Shown here: positions 8,933 to 19,793 of the stretch, piece after piece
How positions within the stretch are numbered: the first letter of the stretch is position 1
Layout: each line of letters opens with the position of its first letter
DNA from: Bartonella bacilliformis Ver097
GTDB lineage: Bacteria > Pseudomonadota > Alphaproteobacteria > Rhizobiales > Rhizobiaceae
DNA: 64,000 nt
Direction of reading: 5' to 3'
NCBI RefSeq assembly: GCF_000709795.1
Contig: NZ_KL503803.1
Location: 186,001-250,000 of the forward strand
Program-made: the position numbers and the translations under genes
The notes under the pieces: generated by a model
The model's database searches: none
What the model was told of the DNA's origin: nothing
Seen by the model: the letters and a program-made list of their open reading frames with translations, nothing else

Positions 8933-10195
8933 ATGAGACGTGTTGTTGTTACTGGTTTAGGATTGGTATCTCCGCTAGCTGGTGATGTTGAGTGTAGTTG
9001 GAGACGTCTTCTTGAAGGGAAAAGCGGTGTTCGGCGTATTACTGAATTTGATGTAGTTGATTTACCATGTCAAATTGCTGCACGTATTCCTGTAGGAGAT
9101 GGAACAAATGGGACCTATAATGCTGATTTGCACATGGAGCCTAAGCAGCAACGCAAAGTTGATCCATTTATCGTATATGCGGTAGCTGCTGCTGATCAAG
9201 CACTTGCAGATGCTGAATGGCATCCAAAAAATGATGAAGACCAAATCCGAACGGGTGTTATGATTGGTTCTGGTATTGGTGGCATTGAAGGCATTGTTGA
9301 AGCAGGCTATACTCTTCGTGATAAGGGACCTGGTCGGGTTTCTCCTTTTTTTATTCCAGGACGTTTGATTAACCTTGCCTCAGGTCATGTTTCTATTAAA
9401 TATGGTTTACGTGGTCCTAATCATGCGGTTGTAACAGCTTGTTCGACAGGGGCGCATGCAATTGGTGATGCAGCTCGTTTAATTGCGTTTGGCGATGCAG
9501 ATGTTATGGTAGCAGGGGGAGCTGAATCTCCAATTAACCGGATATCTATTGCTGGTTTTTCCGCTTGTAAAGCTCTTTCTACGGGTCGTAATGATGATCC
9601 TGAACATGCATCACGTCCTTATGATATTGACCGCGATGGTTTTGTCATGGGGGAGGGGTCTGCTGTTATCGTTTTAGAAGAACTTGAACATGCAAAAAAG
9701 CGGGGTGCTCGCATTTATGCTGAGATTATTGGCTATGGTTTATCTGGTGATGCATATCATATTACAGCTCCTCCAGAAAGTGGTGAAGGTGCGCAGCGCA
9801 GTATGATAGCTGCCCTCAAAAATGCACGAGTGAATGTGTGTGATATTGATTACATTAATGCTCACGGTACATCAACGATGGCTGATGTTATAGAGTTGGC
9901 GGCTGTTGAGCGTGTTTTAGGTCATTATGCACCGCAAGTATTAATGTCGTCTACCAAATCATCTATTGGGCATTTATTGGGAGCTGCTGGTGCTGCTGAG
10001 GTTATTTTTTGTATTTTAGCGATACGAGATAATATAGCTCCAGCAACACTCAATCTTGATAATTTATCGATTGAGACGAAGATTGATCTTGTGCCTCACA
10101 AACCACGTGAGCGAAAAATTGATACAATTCTTTCTAATTCGTTTGGTTTTGGTGGAACAAATGCATCATTGGTCATGCGACGCTTTACAGGATAA
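8933..10195 (+). CDS. fabF: 3-oxoacyl-ACP synthase II FabF
   Basis: Condensing enzyme that extends acyl-ACP with malonyl-ACP. The 420-residue thiolase fold carries the nucleophile Cys170 in VVTACSTGAHA and the two catalytic histidines in NAHGTSTMAD and SSIGHLLGAAGA. GFGGTNASLV lies near the C-terminus. It directly follows the acpP terminator, with the start about 60 bases downstream of it, and precedes mltG, a conserved Rhizobiales order. Confidence 0.97.
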   Translation: MRRVVVTGLGLVSPLAGDVECSWRRLLEGKSGVRRITEFDVVDLPCQIAARIPVGDGTNGTYNADLHMEPKQQRKVDPFIVYAVAAADQALADAEWHPKNDEDQIRTGVMIGSGIGGIEGIVEAGYTLRDKGPGRVSPFFIPGRLINLASGHVSIKYGLRGPNHAVVTACSTGAHAIGDAARLIAFGDADVMVAGGAESPINRISIAGFSACKALSTGRNDDPEHASRPYDIDRDGFVMGEGSAVIVLEELEHAKKRGARIYAEIIGYGLSGDAYHITAPPESGEGAQRSMIAALKNARVNVCDIDYINAHGTSTMADVIELAAVERVLGHYAPQVLMSSTKSSIGHLLGAAGAAEVIFCILAIRDNIAPATLNLDNLSIETKIDLVPHKPRERKIDTILSNSFGFGGTNASLVMRRFTG

Positions 10196-10302
10196 AGAGT
10201 ACATTTGTTTATCATTATTGTTTTTTCAATTTTTTCTTGATGATAAGGTTTCAGAACAAAAAGGTAGCGTAGTGTCTTTCAAGGTTATTGAAGCTGATAA
10301 TC

Positions 10303-11412
10303 ATGTCTGATACGAAAAACAAAATATTATCACAAGATATAGATAGTTCTTCACTGGATCATTTGCTGAATAATGACGATGTGTTAGCTTGTAAAAGGCG
10401 AAGAAGATCGCATGTTGTGCGCAATCTGTTTGTTATCTTCAGTCATTTCCTTTTGATGGTGATTATCTTTGTAATTTTGGCTGTAAGCGTTTCTATTTAT
10501 ATTGGAAAAAATATATTTGAGGGAAAAGGACCAGCTAAAAAAGAACAAGTTGTGTTTATCTATCCTGGAACAGGGATTCGGGAGATTGCATCACTTCTTG
10601 AAAAACGTAACCTCATTCGATCATCAGATATTTTTGTGTATGGAGTTAGTTATTATCAGAAAGCGACACATCTTAAAGCTGGAGAGTATTTAATTCCAGC
10701 TTATGCCTCGATGCAGGGCATTATGGATATTTTTGTACAAGGAAAATCTATTGAACACGTATTGACCGTGCCGGAGGGTTTGACAGTCCAGCAGGTTTTT
10801 GATCGTTTAGCAGCGAATGAAATACTGATTGGTGATCTTCCAGAAATTTTACCCCCAGAAGGCAGTTTGATGACGGATACTATTCACTTTATTCGTGGGA
10901 CAACACGCGTGGAGATTATAAAGAGACTGATTGAAGGACAAAAAAAACTCATTCAGGAAATATGGGATAGCCGTTCACCTGATTTACCAATCAAGTCTAT
11001 TGACGAATTTGTTATATTGGCTTCCATTGTTGAAAAGGAAACAGGGATTGCAACGGAGAGACCGCAAATTGCTGCAGTATTTTATAATCGTCTCGTTAAG
11101 CGTATGCGTCTTCAATCTGATCCAACAGTTATTTATGGTATCTTTGGTGGGAAGGGAAATCCTTCAGGTCGTCCTATTTACCGTTCAGATCTTGAAAAGG
11201 AAACACCATACAATACTTATAAAATTTATGGATTGCCACCAACTGCTATTGCGAATCCAGGTAGGGCTTCTTTGAAAGCAGTGGCAAATGCACCAAAAAG
11301 TGATTCGCTTTATTTTGTTGCTGATGGTTTTGGTGGGCATGTTTTTTCTAAAACTTTGGATGAGCATAACATAAATGTTCGTAAATGGCGTGCATTAAGG
11401 AAAACACGTTAA
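10303..11412 (+). CDS. mltG: Endolytic murein transglycosylase MltG
   Basis: Membrane-anchored lytic transglycosylase that cleaves nascent glycan strands and limits their length. One N-terminal membrane segment (about residues 37-60) follows a basic stretch CKRRRRS. A LysM-like region comes next, then the YceG/MltG catalytic domain with the Glu of ASIVEKETG and the downstream FYNRL, LQSDPTVIYG and YNTY. The ATG at 10303 is preferred; a TTG five codons earlier is in frame. Relatives usually carry yicC between mltG and gmk; here the gap is only about 70 bases. Confidence 0.92.
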   Translation: MSDTKNKILSQDIDSSSLDHLLNNDDVLACKRRRRSHVVRNLFVIFSHFLLMVIIFVILAVSVSIYIGKNIFEGKGPAKKEQVVFIYPGTGIREIASLLEKRNLIRSSDIFVYGVSYYQKATHLKAGEYLIPAYASMQGIMDIFVQGKSIEHVLTVPEGLTVQQVFDRLAANEILIGDLPEILPPEGSLMTDTIHFIRGTTRVEIIKRLIEGQKKLIQEIWDSRSPDLPIKSIDEFVILASIVEKETGIATERPQIAAVFYNRLVKRMRLQSDPTVIYGIFGGKGNPSGRPIYRSDLEKETPYNTYKIYGLPPTAIANPGRASLKAVANAPKSDSLYFVADGFGGHVFSKTLDEHNINVRKWRALRKTR

Positions 11413-11484
11413 ATTTGGGGGAATTCATTACCGATGTTAATTTATAGTTTTAGAAGAAAGCTTTGAGAAAAAAGAAATAGTATT

Positions 11485-12150
11485 ATGACATTATTTAACA
11501 ATAAATTGAGTTCTCAAAAAACTGGTCAACGTCGCGGTTTTCTATTCATTCTTTCTTCACCTTCAGGTGCTGGAAAATCAACTCTCTCTCAGTTAATGCT
11601 AAAAGATGAAAAATTAGAGCTGTCTATAAGTGTGACAACACGACCAAGGCGTTCTAGTGAGATCGATGCTCTTCATTATTACTTTATTTCAAAACAAGAG
11701 TTTGAATATAAGCGTGATGAGGGTGAGTTTATCGAATGGGCAGAAGTTCATGGAAATTATTATGGAACTTTGCGTAAGAATGTTGAAGATGCTTTGAGTG
11801 CTGGTCGGGATATGTTATTTGATATTGATTATCAAGGTACCGAACAACTTCAAAAAAAAATGCCAGGAGATACAGTCTCTGTTTTTATCCTTCCTCCAAC
11901 AATGAAAGAGCTTGTCGCTCGTTTACATCGTCGAGCAGAAGATAGTCAGGATATCATCAATCTACGATTGAATAATGCACGGACAGAGATACAGCAATGG
12001 CGTTCTTACGATTATGTAATTATTAATGAGGATTTAAATCAATCTTTATTGCTTGTTAAATCAATTTATCGAGCAGAGACCATGAAATGTAATCGTTGTT
12101 GTTTTCTTGAATCTTTTGTTAATAAATTGAGTGTTGAAAAGATTGATTAA
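11485..12150 (+). CDS. gmk: Guanylate kinase
   Basis: Phosphorylates GMP to GDP. The 221-residue protein has the P-loop [10 protein letters not shown] at about residues 24-33, the GMP-binding TTRPRR and the [12 protein letters not shown] region that close over GMP, and the lid with [14 protein letters not shown]. It ends the fab-mltG cluster, converging on rsmA across a 50-base gap that has no obvious terminator. Confidence 0.96.
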   Translation: MTLFNNKLSSQKTGQRRGFLFILSSPSGAGKSTLSQLMLKDEKLELSISVTTRPRRSSEIDALHYYFISKQEFEYKRDEGEFIEWAEVHGNYYGTLRKNVEDALSAGRDMLFDIDYQGTEQLQKKMPGDTVSVFILPPTMKELVARLHRRAEDSQDIINLRLNNARTEIQQWRSYDYVIINEDLNQSLLLVKSIYRAETMKCNRCCFLESFVNKLSVEKID

Positions 12151-12200
12151 AACGATTTATTGTTGAAGAGAATTTTAAAGCTAACCAACCTGTGAATGTT

Positions 12201-13031
12201 TTAAGTCATTAAATTTGCTAGAGTTACAAATTCAGGAATTGAAAGTGTTTCGGCCCGACGTGTTTCATTGATTCCAGCTTTTTCTAATAATTCTTTTCCT
12301 CCAATAGTTTTAAGACTTTGTCGAAGCATCTTCCTCTTTTCTCCAAAAGCAGCTTTTGTGACTAAACTCAATTTTTGTACTGAACACGCTAGAGGTTGCG
12401 GATGTGGAATGATATGAATAACAGAAGACGTTACTTTAGGAGCTGGTATGAAAGCTTGTGGAGGAACATCAAAGGCAATTTTTGCAATGGTACGCCATCC
12501 GACTAATACGCTAAGGCGGCTATAGTGAGGTGATTGAGGAGTTGCAGTGATACGTTTGGCTACTTCACGCTGAAACATTAGAGTCATCGATTCATAAAAG
12601 GGAGGCCATGATGTCGTCAAAAGCCAGTTTAATAGGAGCTGTGTTCCAATGTTATAGGGAAGATTTGCGATAATACGCGGTTTTTCTGGATATGTTTCAG
12701 AGAGTTTTGAGAGGTCTTGTTTCAGTGCATCATCAAAAATAAGATTTAATTTTTTTGGATAGTGCTTTTCTATATCTAAGAGCGCTGGTAGGCAGCGTTT
12801 ATCACGTTCTATCACTGTTACAATGGCGCCTTTTGCAAGCAAAGCGCGGGTTAAACCACCAGGACCAGGACCAATTTCAATAACAGGCTTTCCCTCTATA
12901 TTGCCTGCTTGACGAGCGATTTTAGATGTTAAGTTAAGATCAAAAAGAAAATTTTGGCCCAAAGATTTATTAGCTTGCAATCCATATGCATTGATGACCT
13001 CACGGAGAGGAGGAAGGTTGTCTATTGGCAT
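12201..13031 (-). CDS. rsmA: 16S rRNA (adenine1518/1519-N6)-dimethyltransferase
   Basis: Dimethylates two adjacent adenines in the 3' hairpin of 16S rRNA late in 30S assembly. The 276-residue protein shows LGQNFLFD, the SAM-binding [15 protein letters not shown] near residue 51, and the catalytic [14 protein letters not shown]. The start overlaps the pdxA 3' end by 10 bases. It is the last gene of the lptF-lptG-lptD-surA-pdxA-rsmA series, the same functional string as E. coli surA-pdxA-rsmA. Confidence 0.96.
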   Translation of the reverse strand: MPIDNLPPLREVINAYGLQANKSLGQNFLFDLNLTSKIARQAGNIEGKPVIEIGPGPGGLTRALLAKGAIVTVIERDKRCLPALLDIEKHYPKKLNLIFDDALKQDLSKLSETYPEKPRIIANLPYNIGTQLLLNWLLTTSWPPFYESMTLMFQREVAKRITATPQSPHYSRLSVLVGWRTIAKIAFDVPPQAFIPAPKVTSSVIHIIPHPQPLACSVQKLSLVTKAAFGEKRKMLRQSLKTIGGKELLEKAGINETRRAETLSIPEFVTLANLMT

Positions 13032-14032
13032 ATTAAATGATTGTTTGCGAGTTGGTTTGCTGTTTGAAGAGCAGCAATAAAGCTTTCAGGAGAGGCAATG
13101 CCTTTATGAGCAATATCAAAAGCAGTTCCGTGATCAGGAGATGTTCGTATGAAAGGTAACCCTAAAGTGATATTAACAGTGGTGTCAAAGTCCAATGTTT
13201 TGATGGGTATGAGGGCTTGATCATGGTACATGCAAAGGGCAACATCATATGTTTGTCTTGCATTTTTATGGAACATTGTATCTGAAGATAGAGGGCCTAT
13301 GATATGAAGACCTTGTTTCTTAAGATAATCAATGGCAGGAGTGATAATTTCAATATCCTCCTTCCCCATTGTGCCATTTTCTCCAGCGTGGGGATTGAGA
13401 CCGGCGATAGCCAAACGAGGTGAAGTTATCGCAAATTGCGTCTTTAAAGCACTTTCAACACTTAAAGCAGTTTGAATGATTAGGTCAGAGGTGAGGTGTG
13501 AGGGAACTTCATTGAGTGGAATATGAATAGTAATAGGGACTGTTTTTAATTGAGGTCCAGATAACATCATAATCGGATGATAGGGCTGACCAAAATGTTT
13601 TTGAGCGAGGTGGGCTAGGAATTCAGTATGACCTGCAAATTCAAATCCGATATCATAAAGGTTTTTTTTTGCAATAGGACAGGTGACCATTGCGCGTGCA
13701 TGGCCACTGTGAATCAATTGAACACAGTGTTTGATGGCTTCAATTGTTCCAGCAGCATTGTCTGGTGAAGGCACTCCTAGTTGATCGCTTTGCTGGTTTT
13801 TTAATGGTATTACAGGAAGAGCCGTTTGGAAGTTTCTAACAGGATTATCTATAGAAACAGATTCTACATCAATTTTAAGTTGAAAAAAACGAGCGCGTGA
13901 ACGAATAACATCAGGATCAGCAACAAGAACAAAAGGCGTAATATTACGTATATTACGCATACTCCAAGTTTTGATAATTATTTCGGGACCTATCCCAGCT
14001 GGATCACCGCCGCTAATAATTAATGGAGCCAT
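13022..14032 (-). CDS. pdxA: 4-hydroxythreonine-4-phosphate dehydrogenase PdxA
   Basis: Oxidises 4-phosphohydroxy-threonine in pyridoxal phosphate synthesis. The 336-residue protein begins with [13 protein letters not shown]. It has metal-binding histidines in GHTEFLA, LNPHAGE and MYHDQALIP, and ends with the [15 protein letters not shown] signature. The ATG overlaps the stop of the upstream surA-like gene by one base, so the two are translationally coupled. It overlaps rsmA by 10 bases downstream. Confidence 0.96.
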   Translation of the reverse strand: MAPLIISGGDPAGIGPEIIIKTWSMRNIRNITPFVLVADPDVIRSRARFFQLKIDVESVSIDNPVRNFQTALPVIPLKNQQSDQLGVPSPDNAAGTIEAIKHCVQLIHSGHARAMVTCPIAKKNLYDIGFEFAGHTEFLAHLAQKHFGQPYHPIMMLSGPQLKTVPITIHIPLNEVPSHLTSDLIIQTALSVESALKTQFAITSPRLAIAGLNPHAGENGTMGKEDIEIITPAIDYLKKQGLHIIGPLSSDTMFHKNARQTYDVALCMYHDQALIPIKTLDFDTTVNITLGLPFIRTSPDHGTAFDIAHKGIASPESFIAALQTANQLANNHLICQ

Positions 14033-15024
14033 TATGAATCTTTAATATGTGCAGCTTGTTGCAACTCTTTTAAATATTTTTCGCTCAGAGTTTCAAGTTC
14101 TTGAGGAATATCTTCTTGACTACGTTGAATAGAAAATAAAAGTTGAGCAACACGATCATCAGAAACTCTTTTTATTTGACAAACAGCAAATGCCTCAATG
14201 CCATTGGGGGTTTCTTGTACCTGAGTCATTTTTCCAGTAGGCGTTTCAAGAATAGATTTTTTCCAATCCTGAGGAAGTTGGGGTTCTAAGATTTTTACTA
14301 AACTGCGAATAGTGACATCCAGTATGCCTTTCGCTTGTTCTCTCGTATTATTACATCCCTTAAAATGTTCACGGAAACTATTTGCTTCTTGTGTACGTTT
14401 TTGTAAAATTTCTGAACGGCGATGTGCAGGAATGACAAAAATAATTCGCTGTAATGTATATTCGTCCGTTGAAGGTTTTTGGCCACCATTTTTTAATATT
14501 TTATGTGCAACTTCTTGTTCAGTAAGAAGGCCACCTTCAGCTTGATAACGCGCATTAACAAGGCGCCCCCATCCTATTTGGCCACGGATATAGTCTTTAA
14601 AGTGCTTCACTGTGACATTTGTTTGAGTCAGCATTTCGCTAAGCTGATTAATGGTCATATGATTTTGTATTGCAAAATTTTCAAAAGCAGCATCGACTTC
14701 ACTATCGCTGACATCAATATTACGCTGCTTTATTTCAATCTTTTTGAGCATTTCATCAATTAGCTCATTTTTTGCCTGTACAGAGAGATCTTCCTTCTTC
14801 TGTTGTAATTTGAGAAAAGCAATACGCCTTTGAATATCATAATTTGTAATAGCATTACCATTGACGGTAAGAACAACTTTGGTTTGTTGTGCAAAGACTG
14901 GTAATATAGAAAATGCGTTTACAAATAGACTACTTACACCTAAAAAGGCGGTACAAAATAAGGTAAGAGAATGATTTTTAATTTTTTTCACGGCAGTAAA
15001 TTTTCTTATACTAACTTTCATCAA
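14032..15024 (-). CDS. SurA-like periplasmic chaperone / peptidyl-prolyl isomerase
   Basis: Periplasmic folding factor for outer-membrane proteins. A basic N-terminus and a hydrophobic stretch (about residues 20-45, ending near VFA|QQ) form a signal peptide. A SurA N-terminal domain follows with the typical LTVNGNAITNYDIQRRIAFL and a long helical region. The C-terminal ~130 residues correspond to a parvulin-like domain but are divergent, so isomerase activity is uncertain. It lies between lptD and pdxA. SurA assists LptD assembly, so the neighbourhood supports the assignment. Confidence 0.85.
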   Translation of the reverse strand: MMKVSIRKFTAVKKIKNHSLTLFCTAFLGVSSLFVNAFSILPVFAQQTKVVLTVNGNAITNYDIQRRIAFLKLQQKKEDLSVQAKNELIDEMLKKIEIKQRNIDVSDSEVDAAFENFAIQNHMTINQLSEMLTQTNVTVKHFKDYIRGQIGWGRLVNARYQAEGGLLTEQEVAHKILKNGGQKPSTDEYTLQRIIFVIPAHRRSEILQKRTQEANSFREHFKGCNNTREQAKGILDVTIRSLVKILEPQLPQDWKKSILETPTGKMTQVQETPNGIEAFAVCQIKRVSDDRVAQLLFSIQRSQEDIPQELETLSEKYLKELQQAAHIKDS

Positions 15025-15090
15025 TCCCCTAAGCTACATGTTTTTTTACATAAAAACAATGATAAGTTAAGACATTTATGTATTCTTTTC

Positions 15091-17466
15091 TTATAAATTG
15101 AGTTTTATTTTTTGACCAAAATCTGCAATTGTGCGCAATGAAAGAGAAAAATTAAAATTTTTCAAAGGCGCTTTTTCACCAGGATTTGTTATTTGTTGGT
15201 AACCAAATGTTATTCCAAAGCATTCATCTATGTAACTTAAATTTATTCCTTGTTTTACAAATTTTCTGGAGATTAAATCATAGCTAACATTGTTATTGAT
15301 AGACCAATTGTTAGATAATTTAACACCAGTTTGAAAAGAAATTTCTTGGCGGTCTTGTGTATATTCGTAATCTGGTTGATTTTGGATATAGGTGTATTGT
15401 GTTGCTATCCAAAAATTTGACCATTTTTGTGATGCTTCTATTTCATTACGGCGAATTTTACCTGTTATTTTATTAAAACGTCCGCGAGATTCTACAGAAA
15501 AACCATTGTCGTGATTTACACCAAACATGGCGACATAGTCTGAACGTGCTGTTTCAATGCCAGAATAAGAACCTGTGTTAATAAGATCTTGTTCTGCAAA
15601 AGAATTTTTTCCTGCGAGATGGAAAGATTGTCCGACAAGGCTATAAAATGACCAATTCTTGCTAAGATTTCCAGAATATCTCAAACCTATATTAGCTCTT
15701 GTTCCTCCCTCTACACGATCATATCCAGAAAATTTATCGCGTTGAAATAAAGTGGTTGAGTCAAACACAAAACTTTGTGCATCTTCATTAGGGAATTGTC
15801 CAATATGGTGTTCGTTATTGCCTATAAAAATTTGTACTGTTGGTTCTAAGATATGTGTAGAAATTTCAGAAGTTATAAGTAAGGGATAACGTAATTCTAA
15901 ACCTATTGTTGCCATGCTACGGATAGCTGATGAGGCAATATTAAACTTTGTTGAAGAGCTATTGAATGTATGAGTATTATAGTTTTCATGAACATTGCTT
16001 GCGATGGTATCGGCGCGTAAGGCAAGAGTAGGGATTATTATGAATCCATTTTGCGTGTTAAAACGCTTTTTCCATTCTAGTTCGCCTGTTAAACGAAAAC
16101 TTTTTCCAGCAATGCCAGAAAGTTGAGTGATATTAAGTGGGTAATTTTGCCAATTAGTATTATTAAAGCCAGCATGGCTACGATAAATTGATTGCATATT
16201 ACTGTTGAAGGTAAGTTCCCCAGCATAAACCGGTTCCTCTGGTGTCAAGAAATAATCAATGCGAGGGAGAACCCATGCTTGTTGAGAATGATTTGCATGA
16301 AAGGGATTATTAAACATTGAGTCTTGGATTTGGAAATGGTAAAAACGCATATCAAAGTAATTTTTACCTGTAAGACCATTCAAATAAAGCTGAGAAATTT
16401 GTACAGGGTTACTATAGGTTTCAATTTTGTATGCGCGGCTAAAATGTGAGTCTGACTGTGCAAAGATATCCCAGCCGTAAGTCCAGCGTGAATTAATACG
16501 AAAATCACCTTTTGTTGCCATCATATAACGATTGGTCTTTTGTGCATCAACAGTGTTATTGTCGAAGTTATGAGGATTGGTTTGGTATATATGGGCGAAG
16601 CGGATACTATAAATCCCCGTTTTTAAATGTTGACGCCATTCACCTTCGGTTAAAAGCCCTTGTTTCGTATAAAAAGTTCCAGACAGTGTAAAATCATAAT
16701 GAGAGGACAAATTCCAGAAATAAGAGTTTTTTATACCGAGGCCAAGATGATTAGTGTAAAAAAAGTGAGGTATGAGTAAGCCACTGACACGTTTTTCAGC
16801 TGGGTCCGGTAGCTCAAAAACTGGAAATTTTATAACCGGTATACCAAAAATTTCAAAATGAGCATCTTCAAACCGAATTGTTTTTATGACATTATTCCAT
16901 ATGATTTTTTTTGCCTTGATTTTCCACAAGGTTTCTCCATTCGGCTTATCGTAGCAAGGTTTACAGGCTGTATAGGTAGCATTGTTAAAGATTGTTATTT
17001 GATGGAGACTACGTTGAGCATTGGCAGCTGCGAAATGTGTATTGTTAGCTGTTTCAATACGTAAAGAATTGATAAAACCTTCACCAAAGTCTTCAGTCAT
17101 ATCGATCTGATTGGAGTAGATTTTATTGCCATTTTTTTGAATAATTTCAACATTTCCTTGGGCTATAATACGTCCTATTTTTTGATTATAAGTGACGCTT
17201 TGTGCGGTAACTTTGTTGCCATCATATTCGATTTGGACATTTCCTTGTGCGGAAACAGTATTTATATCATGGTTGTAAATGAGTTCATCAGCGGAGAGTA
17301 AAAAAGGATTTTTTGAGTTTTGGACGTTATTGTGAAAAAATGGGGCCGGATTTTGCGCTTTTACAGAACAAGATAAAGCCAAGCCTAAAATAAAGCTGAT
17401 AACGCTCTTTAAAGCTAATATACTTAATTTTGTTAAAATTATTTTTTGACTCATTAGCAGTTTCAC
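15091..17466 (-). CDS. lptD: LPS-assembly outer-membrane protein LptD
   Basis: Outer-membrane beta-barrel that inserts LPS into the outer leaflet. A hydrophobic signal region lies at residues 14-37. The periplasmic OstA/LptA-like beta-jellyroll follows (about 50-190, with repeated SAQGNVQIEYDG- and AQGNVEIIQKNG-type strands), then a large C-terminal barrel ending in hydrophobic strands. Length 791 is normal. The GTG start directly follows the lptG stop and has GAGG eight bases before it. An ATG four codons on is possible but badly spaced. It is coupled to lptG and lptF, the inner-membrane part of the same machine. Confidence 0.95.
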   Translation of the reverse strand: MKLLMSQKIILTKLSILALKSVISFILGLALSCSVKAQNPAPFFHNNVQNSKNPFLLSADELIYNHDINTVSAQGNVQIEYDGNKVTAQSVTYNQKIGRIIAQGNVEIIQKNGNKIYSNQIDMTEDFGEGFINSLRIETANNTHFAAANAQRSLHQITIFNNATYTACKPCYDKPNGETLWKIKAKKIIWNNVIKTIRFEDAHFEIFGIPVIKFPVFELPDPAEKRVSGLLIPHFFYTNHLGLGIKNSYFWNLSSHYDFTLSGTFYTKQGLLTEGEWRQHLKTGIYSIRFAHIYQTNPHNFDNNTVDAQKTNRYMMATKGDFRINSRWTYGWDIFAQSDSHFSRAYKIETYSNPVQISQLYLNGLTGKNYFDMRFYHFQIQDSMFNNPFHANHSQQAWVLPRIDYFLTPEEPVYAGELTFNSNMQSIYRSHAGFNNTNWQNYPLNITQLSGIAGKSFRLTGELEWKKRFNTQNGFIIIPTLALRADTIASNVHENYNTHTFNSSSTKFNIASSAIRSMATIGLELRYPLLITSEISTHILEPTVQIFIGNNEHHIGQFPNEDAQSFVFDSTTLFQRDKFSGYDRVEGGTRANIGLRYSGNLSKNWSFYSLVGQSFHLAGKNSFAEQDLINTGSYSGIETARSDYVAMFGVNHDNGFSVESRGRFNKITGKIRRNEIEASQKWSNFWIATQYTYIQNQPDYEYTQDRQEISFQTGVKLSNNWSINNNVSYDLISRKFVKQGINLSYIDECFGITFGYQQITNPGEKAPLKNFNFSLSLRTIADFGQKIKLNL

Positions 17467-18564
17467 TTAGCCATCCTCTTTATGCAGCAAAAAAGAGATT
17501 CCTAAAAATAATGCAATGATAACTGGTACCCACGCTGCGATAATTGGTGAGATGTATCCGGCATTGCCAAAAGCTTGAACGAGTACAGAAATTACATAGA
17601 GTACGAAGCCAGCAATGATGCCACTAAGGATTAATTTTCCAGATTGTTCGAGACGTGTAAATTTTAATGATACCGTTGCTGCAATAAGGGTCATCGCCAC
17701 AAGTAATGCTGGTAACGCAATCAATGATTGTAAATACATATCAAATTTATTAGCAGAATAACCAAAGGATTGTGCAACTGCAATCTTTTTCGGTAATTTA
17801 TAGAATGAAGTTGTTGCAGGATCAGCTAAATATTCAGTCAAGAATTCTGGTTTTAGATTCGTTTCGATCCGAAATTCAGTAAATTTCTCTGGAATATGGC
17901 CTGTTTTGTAGATTGTTCCATGAGTTAAAAACCAAGCACTATTTGTTAATGTCGCTTTTTGAGCATGGATCCAGTTCTTAATTGTTGCATCCTCGTTATA
18001 TTGTACAAAGGTTGCATTGATAAGAGAGAGGCCTTCATCTGTGATTGATTTAGCACCAACAGTTGTTGTTCCTAAATCTGTATGTTGCGTAAACCACGGA
18101 ATACGATGATTATTGAGAGAAGTTTGGACATTATTACTATTACTGTGCCATTCAGCCATTATTTTTTCTGCTTGGGAATATCCCCATGCAGCAAATGGAT
18201 TAAAGAGAAAAATCGCAACTAATCCGAAGAAAAAAGCTCCAAAGCATGCAGGCATGAGAAACTGCCATGCGGAAACACCTATTGAACGAGCGATAACAAG
18301 CTCAAGTTTTCGGTTCAGAGAGATGAGCATTGTCATTGCAGAAAATAATGCAATGAAGGGAAAAAGTTGTTGCATGATAAGGGGAATGCGCAGAAATGAG
18401 ATGAGAAGTGCACCCTTTGTTGTGTAATGGGGCAGAGAGGCTAGTCGACTAGAATTTTCTGTAAAATCAATTAAAAAGGCAAATATAAAAGCACCTAGCA
18501 AAAAATAACAGGTTATTCTGAGGTATTGTATAAAAAAATATCGTCCAAGAATCCATCTAATCAT
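17467..18564 (-). CDS. lptG: LPS export permease LptG
   Basis: Inner-membrane permease of the LptB2FG transporter that lifts LPS out of the membrane. The YjgP/YjgQ architecture is clear: three membrane segments at the N-terminus (about residues 13-32, 55-80 and 100-122), a periplasmic beta-jellyroll, and three segments at the C-terminus (about 277-360). Its ATG overlaps the lptF stop (ATGA, 18561-18564) and its TAA abuts the lptD GTG. I call it LptG rather than LptF because it is the second of the pair. Confidence 0.93.
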   Translation of the reverse strand: MIRWILGRYFFIQYLRITCYFLLGAFIFAFLIDFTENSSRLASLPHYTTKGALLISFLRIPLIMQQLFPFIALFSAMTMLISLNRKLELVIARSIGVSAWQFLMPACFGAFFFGLVAIFLFNPFAAWGYSQAEKIMAEWHSNSNNVQTSLNNHRIPWFTQHTDLGTTTVGAKSITDEGLSLINATFVQYNEDATIKNWIHAQKATLTNSAWFLTHGTIYKTGHIPEKFTEFRIETNLKPEFLTEYLADPATTSFYKLPKKIAVAQSFGYSANKFDMYLQSLIALPALLVAMTLIAATVSLKFTRLEQSGKLILSGIIAGFVLYVISVLVQAFGNAGYISPIIAAWVPVIIALFLGISFLLHKEDG

Positions 18565-19751
18565 AACAATTTATCCGAAGAATATTGAGATTTTCGGTGT
18601 CCAAATTTTCCTATCATTTTCTGAAAAATGGTTCGAATGGTATCATTAAATTTTGCAAAAAAATCTATTTTACGGTTTATCAATAATCTGCAAAAGATGA
18701 ATATGCTTGTTCCTATTGGCGTTATGTAGAGTAGTGGGATGTAAGCAAGGTTATTTTCTGTTTTTTCGACGAAAAAATATCTTACTAAGTAAATGAACAA
18801 GGAAAAAATAATCGCAGAAAAGGTTGCAGATATGCGTGCTTGCCGATATGAACGCGCATCTCCTGCTGCAGACACTGTAATTAATGCGAAAACAATAGGA
18901 TATAACCATTCTGTAAGTCGTCGATGAAACTCGGCTCTATATTGGAGTGGTTGACGCTGATGGTTAGGATCATCTGGATCGGGGCGGTATAAGTAAGAAA
19001 GAGGTCTATCTTTAGGATAAATTATGGGGATTCTATCATTCGGGATGAATTCGCTAAGATTAAAGGTGTAGGAGCTGAATTTAATAATCGAAACGCTATC
19101 ATTTTGATGATTGAGCCGCTTTATTTCACCATTATTAAGAACTAAAATATTCTCACTTTTATTGCTAACAATTGCTCCTTTGGTTGCATAATAAAAAAGG
19201 TCAATTTTAGGGTTACGCTGGTCTGCAATGAAAAGGCGCCCAATGGTTCCATCTGGATACCGTTCACCTATTCCTATATAAAGATTATTCGTTAATTTTT
19301 GAAAGCTTCCTTCATGAATAAACAGAGTAATGAGATCAGAATGAGCATTTGCTAACATTTCTCGCATATGAAGACGCGCTTGGGGTGCAACAAAATTAGT
19401 GATAAAAAAAGATGCACATGAAGCAAGAATAGCAAGAAAAAGAATTGGTTTCCAAATAGTAGTTTTGGGAATACCAGAGGCGCTAATAATCGTTAATTCT
19501 GAATCTTGATTCATTCTTGAAAGGGTGGTGATAATGGCAATCATTAACGCAAATGGGATAACAAGAGAAATGACAGAAGGAATTAATAAGGACGAAAAGT
19601 GTAGAGCTGTTAGGAATGTTTGTCCACTTGTTGTGAGAAAATTAATGCGTGCAAGGATTTGTACTGTCCAAATAATGCCAACTGCTGCAGTTATGACAGC
19701 GCTAAATAAAATAAAAATACGCTTTAGGATGTATAACTCAAGAATACGCAT
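18561..19751 (-). CDS. lptF: LPS export permease LptF
   Basis: Partner permease of LptG. The mature-looking start MRILELYILKRIF at 19751 matches the family N-terminus; a GTG/TTG-type extension of 14 codons upstream is open but adds nothing recognisable. Membrane segments occur near residues 14-35, 50-80, 95-118 and, after a periplasmic domain, 290-372. The C-terminal tail is basic and cytoplasmic. It is the first gene of the minus-strand lptF-lptG-lptD-surA-pdxA-rsmA run. Confidence 0.93.
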   Translation of the reverse strand: MRILELYILKRIFILFSAVITAAVGIIWTVQILARINFLTTSGQTFLTALHFSSLLIPSVISLVIPFALMIAIITTLSRMNQDSELTIISASGIPKTTIWKPILFLAILASCASFFITNFVAPQARLHMREMLANAHSDLITLFIHEGSFQKLTNNLYIGIGERYPDGTIGRLFIADQRNPKIDLFYYATKGAIVSNKSENILVLNNGEIKRLNHQNDSVSIIKFSSYTFNLSEFIPNDRIPIIYPKDRPLSYLYRPDPDDPNHQRQPLQYRAEFHRRLTEWLYPIVFALITVSAAGDARSYRQARISATFSAIIFSLFIYLVRYFFVEKTENNLAYIPLLYITPIGTSIFIFCRLLINRKIDFFAKFNDTIRTIFQKMIGKFGHRKSQYSSDKLL

Positions 19752-19793
19752 AGGTTGGATGACACCCTTATTTTTAACTTTAAAAAGATACAC

